Assembly (NCBI RefSeq): GCF_000177635.2
Contig: NC_014836.1
Location: forward strand, 1,748,001-1,812,000
Direction of reading: 5' to 3'
DNA from: Desulfurispirillum indicum S5
GTDB taxonomy: Bacteria > Chrysiogenota > Chrysiogenetes > Chrysiogenales > Chrysiogenaceae
Length of the DNA stretch: 64,000 bases
Part shown: in pieces, positions 51,612 to 59,701 of the stretch
Numbering within the stretch: the stretch's first letter is position 1
Layout of the letters: the number at the start of each line of letters is the position of its first letter
The notes under the pieces: model-generated
What the model was told of the DNA's origin: nothing
Databases searched by the model: none
Seen by the model: only the letters and a program-made list of their open reading frames with translations
Translations under genes and position numbers: made by a program

Positions 51612-52682
51612 ATGTTTAAACCTCATATTCAGGCGATGTCTGCATATACTCCCCCCCTGGAAGGAAGATCCACTTCCGGCTGCCTGCTGCTCGACTTTAA
51701 CGAATCGACCCAGCCTCCACCAGCATTTGTCATCGACGCGCTGAGCCACTTTCTTGCCAGTGGCAGGCTCCAGGTGTACCCGGAATATGCCGACCTCGCC
51801 GAAAAAATCGGTCACTACGTCCAGCTGTCGGCAAAGCACTGCCTCTTTACCAATGGTTCTGATCAGGCCATAGATGTTCTGATGCGCCTGCTGGTGAATC
51901 CCGGCGACCAGGTTGTGCTGCTGAGTCCTTCGTTCGCCATGTTTGAACAGGCTGCGGGCCTTGAGCATGCGGATATTGTGGAAATATCCTACTGCCAGGA
52001 TTTCTCTTTCCCTTACCAGGAGGTCGAAGCGGCCATTGCCACTGGACTCCCCAAGGTGGTGGTACTGGTCAACCCCAACAACCCAACGGGAACCCCCATT
52101 GAGCGAAAGTTTCTGGAGCGCCTTATTCAGAGCTGGCCACAAACGTTCTTCATCGTGGACGAGGCATACTACGAGTTCCACGGCGAAACCGTCAAGGACA
52201 TGGTCCCCGCCCACCGCAATATGGCCGTGCTGCGCACCTTCTCCAAAGCCTTCGCCCTTGCGGCACTGCGCATGGGCTACCTGCTGGCTCACGAGGACGT
52301 GGTGGAGCAGCTTCTGAAGGTGCGTGGCCCCTATGATGTCAACATGCTGGGCGCGGTTGCGGCAGCGGCGGCCCTGGACAGTCCAGGGTATATGCATGAT
52401 TATGTCGCGGAGGTCATGAACCACGCCAAACCCATGCTGACTCAGTACCTCCGTCAACATTCCATCGACGTCTACGAGGGGCGGGCCAACTTTCTGCTGC
52501 TCAGGCCCGACGATCCCGACGCCCTTATGGCTTTTCTGAAAACCCGGGGTATCCTGGTTCGCCGAGGTCGCCGCGTGGCTTCCTCCATGGTACGAATGAG
52601 CATCGGAACCCGTCAGGATGTCCAGCGCTGTATCGCGGCGCTGGACGAATACCTGTCGCACCACGCGACCCAAGAGGAGTAA
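51612..52682 (+). CDS. hisC: Histidinol-phosphate aminotransferase
   Basis: Class II aminotransferase, fold type I, 356 residues. LDFNESTQPPP at the start, TNGSDQAIDVLMRLL, VLVNPNNPTGTP, VDEAYYEF, and the PLP Lys in TFSKAFALAALRMGY fit HisC. It might use another phosphorylated or aromatic substrate, but the N-terminal LDFNES pattern favours HisC. GAGG stands about seven bases before the ATG. ccdA follows after three bases. Confidence 0.88.
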   Translation: MFKPHIQAMSAYTPPLEGRSTSGCLLLDFNESTQPPPAFVIDALSHFLASGRLQVYPEYADLAEKIGHYVQLSAKHCLFTNGSDQAIDVLMRLLVNPGDQVVLLSPSFAMFEQAAGLEHADIVEISYCQDFSFPYQEVEAAIATGLPKVVVLVNPNNPTGTPIERKFLERLIQSWPQTFFIVDEAYYEFHGETVKDMVPAHRNMAVLRTFSKAFALAALRMGYLLAHEDVVEQLLKVRGPYDVNMLGAVAAAAALDSPGYMHDYVAEVMNHAKPMLTQYLRQHSIDVYEGRANFLLLRPDDPDALMAFLKTRGILVRRGRRVASSMVRMSIGTRQDVQRCIAALDEYLSHHATQEE

Positions 52683-52685
52683 TTA

Positions 52686-53402
52686 ATGGATCTGACTCTT
52701 TGGACGGCATTCATTGCCGGAATCCTTTCCTTCATATCTCCCTGCCTGCTCCCCCTGGTGCCGGCCTATTTCTCCTTTATCACCGGTGGTGCCGCCCAGA
52801 TGGACATGACCGGCTCCGACCGCCTGCGCCTCTTTATCCGCGCGCTCTGGTTCGTGCTCGGCTTCTCCCTGGTCTTCATCATCATGGGAGCTTCGGCATC
52901 GGCCCTGGGTATTCTTCTGATCCAGCAGCAGGTACTGCTGGCCAAAGTGGCAGGTGCCGTCATCTTCCTGTTTGGCCTGCACTACACGGGATTTCTGCCC
53001 ATTAAATGGCTTTACCACGAAAAACGCCTGCACCTGCAGAAAATCCCCACTGGCGCGCTGGGCTCCTTTATTATGGGATTTGCCTTCGGCTTTGGCTGGA
53101 CACCGTGTATCGGCCCGATTCTGGCGGCGATTCTCACCATTGCGGCCTCCAAGGAGACCATCGCCGAAGGCATGATTCTACTCAGTGTCTACTCCGCGGG
53201 ACTCGGCATTCCCTTCCTGGTTTCCACACTGCTGATCAGTCACTTCATGGGCTTTCTGCAGCGCATGAAATCCGGCATGCGCGTTGTGGAAATAGTCAGC
53301 GGAATCCTGCTGATGGTTATCGGCATCATGATTTTTTCCGGCTATATGGGATATATCGCCGCCTGGATGAATCAGGCTTTTCCTTTTACGGTAAACCTGT
53401 AA
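52686..53402 (+). CDS. ccdA: Cytochrome c biogenesis protein CcdA
   Basis: Six-helix inner-membrane protein that moves electrons from cytoplasmic thioredoxin to the periplasm. 238 residues; redox Cys in FISPCLLPLVPAY (first helix) and GWTPCIGPILAAIL (fourth helix). GAGGAG is just before the ATG. Partner could be the TrxB/thioredoxin system and periplasmic cytochrome c maturation proteins, which are not in the window. Confidence 0.93.
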   Translation: MDLTLWTAFIAGILSFISPCLLPLVPAYFSFITGGAAQMDMTGSDRLRLFIRALWFVLGFSLVFIIMGASASALGILLIQQQVLLAKVAGAVIFLFGLHYTGFLPIKWLYHEKRLHLQKIPTGALGSFIMGFAFGFGWTPCIGPILAAILTIAASKETIAEGMILLSVYSAGLGIPFLVSTLLISHFMGFLQRMKSGMRVVEIVSGILLMVIGIMIFSGYMGYIAAWMNQAFPFTVNL

Positions 53403-53561
53403 TACTGATACATTCTTCAGAGTCACAACCCCGAATCACAGCACCGGGAACGCCATGGTCCGGCACCCGACACATGAATGCTCGCCGGAACCTCCATCCC
53501 GATGCCGTGAACAGGGCGCAGCCTGCGAACGCGCCTCATACTGCACACACAAGGACATCCC

Positions 53562-54908
53562 ATGGAAGAGCAACAGGAAAACCCCTCTGAGTTCGCCCAG
53601 CGCTTTGCCGGCGAAGACTGGAGTGAAGCATCCGTTGAGCTGCTTGAAAGCATGCACACGGCGGATATTGCCGCGGTGCTCTCCAAGGTCAGCCCAGAGG
53701 AGTGCCTGCGCATCTTTGGCCTGCTCTCACGCAAGCGCTGGGTGGAGCTCTTTGCCTACCTGAGCATTCCCCGCCAGACAGAGATCCTGGAGCTCCTCAG
53801 CGTCAAGGATGGCCGCTATATCCTGACACACCTCTTCCCCGACGACCGCACAGCCTTGCTGGAGCAGCTGCCAGCGGAAAAACTGGCCAACTTCCTGAAA
53901 CTGCTCAGCCCCGACGACGTCAAGCAGGTTCTCAAGCAGCTTGGCTACCCAGAGGAGAGCGTAGGTCGCCTGATGAACACCCACTTCGTTGCGGTGAAGG
54001 CGCACTGGACCATCAAACACGCCCTGGAATACATCCGCGTGCACAGCCTGCAGGGCGAAACCATCAACACCATCTTCGTCATCGACCGCGAACGCAGACT
54101 CAAAGACGCCATTGAGCTGAAGCACTTCCTCCTGGGGCACCTCAATGACCGGGTGGAGACCATCATGCCCGGCAATGTCATCAGCATCGAAGCTGATCAG
54201 GATCGCGAAGAAGCCGCCAGGGTCATCAAACACTATGACATCGAAGTTCTGCCCGTCATCGACCATCAAGGGGTACTGCTGGGAATCATGACCGTTGACG
54301 ACATCATGGACGTCGTGGAACAGGAAGCTACGGAAGACTTCCACAAGATGGGGAGTGTGGGTGTCGTTGACCTGAGCCTGCGTGACGCCACGCCCGCACT
54401 GCTGTACCGCAAGCGGGTCGGCTGGCTCGTGCTGCTCACCTTTGTCAACATCTTCAGTGGAGCGGGTATTGCCCACTTTGAGGCCACCATCGAGGCGGTC
54501 ATCGTCCTGGTCTTCTTTTTGCCTCTGATTGTTGCCAGCAGCGGTAATGCCGGAGCCCAGTCCGCTACCCTGATGGTGCGTGCCCTGGCCACCGGTGATA
54601 TCCAAAGGCGCGACTGGCTGCGCATGTGGGGCAAGGAACTGCTTGTTTCTTTAGGTCTGGGCGTTACCATGGCCCTGGCCATTGTCATGATTGGTGTCTG
54701 GCGGGGAGGCGTTGATGTTGGCATGGTAGTGGCCCTCTCCATGTTCCTGGTCGTCATCGTAGGCAGCATGGTTGGCATGCTGCTGCCCTTTGCCCTCAGT
54801 CGCTTCAACTTCGATCCGGCTGCGGCCAGTGCTCCACTGATCACCTCCATCGCGGATGTGACCGGCATTCTCATCTACTTTTCCATCGCCACGGCCTTCC
54901 TCCTGTAG
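53562..54908 (+). CDS. mgtE: Magnesium transporter MgtE
   Basis: Mg2+-gated channel of 448 residues: N-terminal helical superhelix domain (about 15-130), two CBS domains (about 135-255; INTIFVIDRERRLKDAIEL, IEVLPVIDHQGVLLGIMTVDDI), and a five-helix membrane domain with SSGNAGAQSATLMVRALATGD. The 159-base gap before it holds no gene that I can support. A riboswitch for Mg2+ is not recognisable there. Confidence 0.94.
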   Translation: MEEQQENPSEFAQRFAGEDWSEASVELLESMHTADIAAVLSKVSPEECLRIFGLLSRKRWVELFAYLSIPRQTEILELLSVKDGRYILTHLFPDDRTALLEQLPAEKLANFLKLLSPDDVKQVLKQLGYPEESVGRLMNTHFVAVKAHWTIKHALEYIRVHSLQGETINTIFVIDRERRLKDAIELKHFLLGHLNDRVETIMPGNVISIEADQDREEAARVIKHYDIEVLPVIDHQGVLLGIMTVDDIMDVVEQEATEDFHKMGSVGVVDLSLRDATPALLYRKRVGWLVLLTFVNIFSGAGIAHFEATIEAVIVLVFFLPLIVASSGNAGAQSATLMVRALATGDIQRRDWLRMWGKELLVSLGLGVTMALAIVMIGVWRGGVDVGMVVALSMFLVVIVGSMVGMLLPFALSRFNFDPAAASAPLITSIADVTGILIYFSIATAFLL

Positions 54909-55060
54909 CCCCTGATGCCGAGCGGGCAATTTGCCCCTGTAAACGGTGTTTTTTTGCCATTGAAAAAGAATGCTTGTTCCTTTGAGTGCTATTTCGTAAA
55001 GTACCGTTGCCTGTTTGCCCATACCTGAAATGAACACATAGATAATCAAAGGTGGAACCT

Positions 55061-55864
55061 ATGACAGAAAAAACCAGTATCCCTGAAGGCATCTGGATAA
55101 AATGCAAGGAGTGCAAGGACACCATATACAGCAAGGACTTCCAGGAAAATCTCTACGTATGTCCAAAGTGCCAGCACCATGAGCGACTGGGTGCCGCCGA
55201 GCGCATTGCCACCCTGCTGGACGCCAACTCCTTTGTGGAGTTCGACGCGGACCTGAGACCTGTGGATGTCCTGGAATTCGTCGACTCCAAATCCTACGCG
55301 GCGCGCATTGTGGAGACAGAAAAGAAGCTCGGCACCAAGGATGCCATCGTCTGCGGACGTGGCACCATCCTTGGACACAGCGTGGAAATAAGTATTTTTG
55401 ACTTCGCCTATATGGGTGGAAGCATGGGCAGTGTGGTCGGCGAGAAAATCACCCGTTCCATTGAGCGCGGCATTGCGGAAAAGCGCCCGGTCATTATCGT
55501 TTCCTGCTCGGGTGGAGCCAGAATGCAGGAATCAACCCTCAGTCTGATGCAGATGGCCAAGACCTCTGCGGCTCTCCATGAACTTGGCCGCCATGGCATT
55601 CCCTATATCAGCCTGCTGACTGACCCCACCACTGGTGGCGTCACCGCATCATTTGCCATGCTCGGCGATCTGAACATTGCCGAACCCAAAGCGCTGATCG
55701 GCTTTGCCGGTCCCCGCGTCATAGAGCAGACCATCCGCCAGAAACTCCCCAACGGCTTCCAGCGTTCGGAGTTTCTGCTGGAGCATGGCATGCTCGACAT
55801 GGTCGTGCACCGCAAGGATCTGCCCGCGACCATCAGCCACTCCCTGGGTCTGCTGGGTTTCTGA
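55061..55864 (+). CDS. accD: Acetyl-CoA carboxylase carboxyltransferase subunit beta
   Basis: First committed step of fatty acid synthesis, with AccA. 267 residues from the ATG at 55061 (AAAGGTGG upstream; an in-frame GTG nine bases earlier is less likely). Zn ribbon WIKCKECKD ... YVCPKCQHHER, and the oxyanion/CoA stretches CSGGARMQES, TDPTTGGVTASFAMLGD and GFAGPRVIEQTI are seen. Converges on gshA. Confidence 0.96.
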   Translation: MTEKTSIPEGIWIKCKECKDTIYSKDFQENLYVCPKCQHHERLGAAERIATLLDANSFVEFDADLRPVDVLEFVDSKSYAARIVETEKKLGTKDAIVCGRGTILGHSVEISIFDFAYMGGSMGSVVGEKITRSIERGIAEKRPVIIVSCSGGARMQESTLSLMQMAKTSAALHELGRHGIPYISLLTDPTTGGVTASFAMLGDLNIAEPKALIGFAGPRVIEQTIRQKLPNGFQRSEFLLEHGMLDMVVHRKDLPATISHSLGLLGF

Positions 55865-55870
55865 GCCCAC

Positions 55871-55902
55871 CTGCTGGCCGGTCACTCACCTCTGGCCAGC
55901 AG
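55871..55902. other. Hairpin between convergent accD and gshA
   Basis: CTGCTGGCC (55871-55879) pairs perfectly with GGCCAGCAG (55894-55902) around 14 bases; it covers the gshA stop codon. No T-run, so possibly a factor-dependent or bidirectional stop. Confidence 0.5.
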
Positions 55903-57387
55903 CTCCCACAGCCCGGTGACCTTCTCCATCCGATCATAAGCCATTTTGTGCAGTCGCCCCAGTGACAGGCCATGCTCCACAAAAGAGGTTCCCCCCTGGG
56001 TCAATTCGGCCATCATCATGCCGGACAGCGTCAGCTCGCTGTTTTCAATACGCTCGCGGGCACGCAGTACACATCGGGTATATTTCGGTTCTTCGCCGTG
56101 CTCATCAAGCAGCAGTGCGATCTTCTCCATATCTCCCAGAAACAGACGCGCCGCCTGCCGCATATCGCGTTTCTGGCCACAGAAAGCAATTTCGATACCA
56201 GGTTTGCGTCCCTCCAGCGCCACAAGACGCTCATTGCTGTTGATCTCCTCTTCCCGCTCGCGCCGTGAGCAGTGATCACTGTGGCGCAGCAGACAGTAGA
56301 TGAGCAGCATATGCAGGAAGTACAGGCGATCGCACTCCAGCCCGAAGGGATTATAGGGATTGAGGTCAGAAGCCCTGACTTCAATATAACGCACACCAGA
56401 TCGCTCCAGGGATTCCAGCTGCGTCTCCCCCGGCTCGGGACTGTTCTTGAGCCGTATGGGCGCATAGTACTCATTTTCGATCTGCAGCACATTGGCATTG
56501 AGCTGCACCTGCTGCCCGTCACGGTAAAGACCCAGGGCCTCGTAACGGCTGTCGGGCATGCTCATGGCCCGGCGCAGGTCGCTGATGTAACGCTCAAGGG
56601 TATTGTAGCAGACGCGGAAATTGCGCTGCTCTTCATTGGAGTAGCCGAAATGGCTCATGCGCAGTGATGTGGCGTAGGGCAGACCATAGGTATCGGTGCC
56701 AACCAGCTGCAGAGCCTCCAGCGCTTTGGTGGTATAAGACGAATCCACCACAGGCGAGGCACCGTACAGGTAGACAAACAGCCAACGCAGGCGCAGGAAA
56801 TTGCGAACCATGGCGCAGTAGCCTTCGTTGATGAAGTCCTGTAAATCCATATGGGACACTGGCAGCTTCCCGTGGAGAAACTCCCAGAAATCCTGACTGA
56901 ACGAGAAATTATAGTGTATACCGCAGACCATCTGAATGACCTTGCCATAACGCAGGGCCAGGCCACGTCGGTAAATCTCCTTTGCCATCCCCGCTGCACC
57001 TTCGCCGTAGTGGGCAATGGGAATATCGGCTTCCGCGGGCAGACGGCACGGCATGCTCATGGGCCAGAGCAGTTCTCCATTGATATTCTGACTGACAAAG
57101 CCGTGTATCTGAGCCAGAAAACGGTAGCACTCCTCCAGGGTGGCAAAGGGCGGCGTTATGAACTCCAGCTGGCTTTCTGAAAAATCCGTGGTAATAGCGG
57201 GGTGGGTAAGCTTGTCGCCAATGGCCCGAGGGTGCGGGCGCAGACTCAGGGTTCCATCGCCGAGCACCCGCAGGGCTTCACGCTCCAGGCCATGGTTGCC
57301 CTTGCCCAGCAGCGCCTTTCCTGAACCCTGGGAGAAAAGGCGAAGGTTGTCTTCAAAGTTCCAGTGGGCGGATTCTGTCCAGATCAT
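55882..57387 (-). CDS. gshA: Glutamate-cysteine ligase
   Basis: First step of glutathione synthesis. 501 residues of the proteobacterial class I type. Seen: KGNHGLEREALRV, DFSESQLEFITPP, LLWPMSMPCRLP, the His-rich GIHYNFSFSQDFW, and RYIEVRASDLNPYNPFG. The start follows the glutaredoxin stop by one base, so both are read as one operon. gshB is not in the window. Confidence 0.94.
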   Translation of the reverse strand: MIWTESAHWNFEDNLRLFSQGSGKALLGKGNHGLEREALRVLGDGTLSLRPHPRAIGDKLTHPAITTDFSESQLEFITPPFATLEECYRFLAQIHGFVSQNINGELLWPMSMPCRLPAEADIPIAHYGEGAAGMAKEIYRRGLALRYGKVIQMVCGIHYNFSFSQDFWEFLHGKLPVSHMDLQDFINEGYCAMVRNFLRLRWLFVYLYGASPVVDSSYTTKALEALQLVGTDTYGLPYATSLRMSHFGYSNEEQRNFRVCYNTLERYISDLRRAMSMPDSRYEALGLYRDGQQVQLNANVLQIENEYYAPIRLKNSPEPGETQLESLERSGVRYIEVRASDLNPYNPFGLECDRLYFLHMLLIYCLLRHSDHCSRREREEEINSNERLVALEGRKPGIEIAFCGQKRDMRQAARLFLGDMEKIALLLDEHGEEPKYTRCVLRARERIENSELTLSGMMMAELTQGGTSFVEHGLSLGRLHKMAYDRMEKVTGLWELLARGE

Positions 57388-57388
57388 A

Positions 57389-57655
57389 TCAGGGCTGTTC
57401 TGTCAGACCAAGCGCTGCCAGGAGCATTCCCTTTGCGTGCAGGGCGCTGATTTCCGAGAATCCACCCAGGCACGTATCGCCGGCAAAAACCTGCGGAACC
57501 GTATTCATGCCGGAGCGTTGCTTGATGGTGGCGTAGAGCTGCGGGTCACGGGACACATCGTACTCGGTGTAGGGAACATCCAGATTGTCCAGTAAATCTT
57601 TAGCGCGATGGCAGTAGGGGCAGGTGGGCTTGGTGTAGACAGTGACGTTTGACAT
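57389..57655 (-). CDS. Glutaredoxin
   Basis: An 88-residue dithiol glutaredoxin of the GrxC type: VTVYTKPTCPYCHRAKDLL has the CPYC site, TVPQVFAGDTCLGGFSEI the cis-Pro loop and GSH-binding region. GGAGG lies about six bases before the ATG at 57655. Its coupling to gshA ties glutathione making to use. Confidence 0.93.
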   Translation of the reverse strand: MSNVTVYTKPTCPYCHRAKDLLDNLDVPYTEYDVSRDPQLYATIKQRSGMNTVPQVFAGDTCLGGFSEISALHAKGMLLAALGLTEQP

Positions 57656-57759
57656 GGGGGCCTCCGCGGAGCATTGCTTTACGGCGGCTACTGTAGCAGA
57701 AAAGCACACATCCCGAAAGGAGACTTTCCTCGCGGGATGTGCGGATATCAGGAATTCCG

Positions 57760-59535
57760 TCAGCTGACCGGCTTGAGCTGCTTCGACGCTGAGGGGAGCA
57801 CGGGACAGCTGGCACTGCCACCACGCACATCGTTACCATAACCGCAACGCACCACACCCCAGTGCTTGCCACCGATAAAGACCGGGAAGGATACATCGGT
57901 GAGGATTTCTCCCGTATCACGCACATAGGTCTGCTGCAGTATTCCCTGATCATTACGGGCACACTTCTGCTCCATCTCTGTCGTGAAGAAGCGGCGTTTT
58001 GAGCGGTTACGCGTCACATCCACATCAGGGTTCCCGGTCATGGGCTGATTGAACTTGTCGTTATGCACCACATTCAGGCCGTCGCGATTCTCAAAAATGA
58101 AATAGGCCATCTGCCTTTCATCGAAGAACGTGCGCTGGACGAGGCTGAAAAGATTTTCCAGTTTCCCGGTAAAGGGGGCCTCGTACTTGGGCGGTTCAAT
58201 GCCCGGGATTTTCTTGTAGTCGGTACTGAAGAGCTCCTGATGGGTCAGGACCCCTTGACTGAGCATGGTTTCCATCTCACGCTCCGCCTCAGCCGCCGCA
58301 CTGCGCAACTTTTCCCTGATGCGACTGGAGAAGTCACCGGTGTCAAATGAGGTGGTAAACGACGACAGGGCTTCATTGCTCAGGGAAAGTGACTGGGCCT
58401 GATTGGAAAACTCAAGGCTGGCGGTCTTCATGTCTTCAACCTTGTGGGCAATCACCTCAAGACGCTCAGTGATATCCTGGACCGTGACGGTCTGCTGCTC
58501 AGCTGCCGAGGCAATGGAGAGCGTGTTTTCCGAAATCTGGTTGTTGAATTCCTTTATGCGATGGATAATCTGGGATATTTCCTCTATGGCACCGATTCCT
58601 TCATCCATGGAATCACTGGACTTGGCGGTGCTTTCAGCGGCCACGATGGAGTCGCGCCGAATAGTCTTCAGGCTTTCGGAAATACCGCTGGTGGCGTCGG
58701 TGGTCTTCTCGGCCAGTTTGCGCACCTCATCGGCGACAACCGCAAAACCACGGCCATGATCACCTGCCCGGGCAGCCTCAATGGCGGCATTGAGTGCCAG
58801 CAGATTGGTCTGATCGGCGATATCGTTGATAATGACGATGACATCCTCGATTTTCTCTGCCGACTCGCTGAGTTCGGCCAGCACATGGCTTGATTCCGCG
58901 ATAATGGAAGAGATGTTGCGCATGATTTTCACGATATTGACGGCATGGGCATCAGCCGTATTGGCAAGCTCGCTGGCGGCACTGGTCTGCTGCTGCAGGT
59001 CGCTGATGGAACGACTCACGCTGGCAACGGTGCTGGACATCTCTTCAGTGGCGGCCGCTATGGCTGCGCTCTCGCGCGCGTTCTCCTCATTAGCCGCCAC
59101 GGCGTCATTGGCACTTTTTGCCAGGCAGGCCGCCGCAATGGCGCTGACCGCGCTGTGCTCATTGATATGGGTCAGAATTTCGCGCAACTTGGAGTACATG
59201 GTATTGAGAGAGCCCCAGACATAGGACCAGTAGGGCGATGGAGATTCGGGCCAGGGGCTTTTCATGTCACCATCTTCAATAATGGGCCGCACCGTGTTCT
59301 GCAGTATGGAAAAGGGGTAATCCACCCGCAGGAGCCACAGGGAGACCACGCCACCCACCAGGATCAAGGCACCGACCAGAAAGAGTACCACGCCAAGCGT
59401 GACATTGCTGGCATAGAAAAAACCAGACAAAGGCAGCAGCACAATACCGCCCATAAGGGAAACGGCAAAGGGAATGACCTGACCTGCGGAACGGGAAGAT
59501 GTCTTCAGAGTCATCAGGATCTTTGAGACGAGCAT
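57760..59535 (-). CDS. Methyl-accepting chemotaxis protein with C-terminal sensor
   Basis: 591 residues. Two close N-terminal helices (about 20-70) with almost no periplasmic loop, then the signalling domain (about 130-400) with the hairpin tip [38 protein letters not shown]. The last 180 residues (about 410-591) form an extra domain with [20 protein letters not shown] and [19 protein letters not shown], resembling a Cache-type ligand fold but cytoplasmic. No CheR-docking pentapeptide is seen. AAGGGGAA stands about eight bases before the ATG. CheR at the left edge of the window is a possible partner. Confidence 0.9.
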   Translation of the reverse strand: MLVSKILMTLKTSSRSAGQVIPFAVSLMGGIVLLPLSGFFYASNVTLGVVLFLVGALILVGGVVSLWLLRVDYPFSILQNTVRPIIEDGDMKSPWPESPSPYWSYVWGSLNTMYSKLREILTHINEHSAVSAIAAACLAKSANDAVAANEENARESAAIAAATEEMSSTVASVSRSISDLQQQTSAASELANTADAHAVNIVKIMRNISSIIAESSHVLAELSESAEKIEDVIVIINDIADQTNLLALNAAIEAARAGDHGRGFAVVADEVRKLAEKTTDATSGISESLKTIRRDSIVAAESTAKSSDSMDEGIGAIEEISQIIHRIKEFNNQISENTLSIASAAEQQTVTVQDITERLEVIAHKVEDMKTASLEFSNQAQSLSLSNEALSSFTTSFDTGDFSSRIREKLRSAAAEAEREMETMLSQGVLTHQELFSTDYKKIPGIEPPKYEAPFTGKLENLFSLVQRTFFDERQMAYFIFENRDGLNVVHNDKFNQPMTGNPDVDVTRNRSKRRFFTTEMEQKCARNDQGILQQTYVRDTGEILTDVSFPVFIGGKHWGVVRCGYGNDVRGGSASCPVLPSASKQLKPVS

Positions 59536-59701
59536 GATACTTTTCCCCTTCTGGAACGGATTTACGCCATATATTCAGAGAATTTACAGGCACTTGACAT
59601 CAGAGTACACAATAGCGCTCGCAAGAATCAAACGTTTTTTTAGTTTGCCAAACGCACCTTTCCCCTGAAAAAACCTCAAATATCCATGTTACATGCTGTT
59701 C

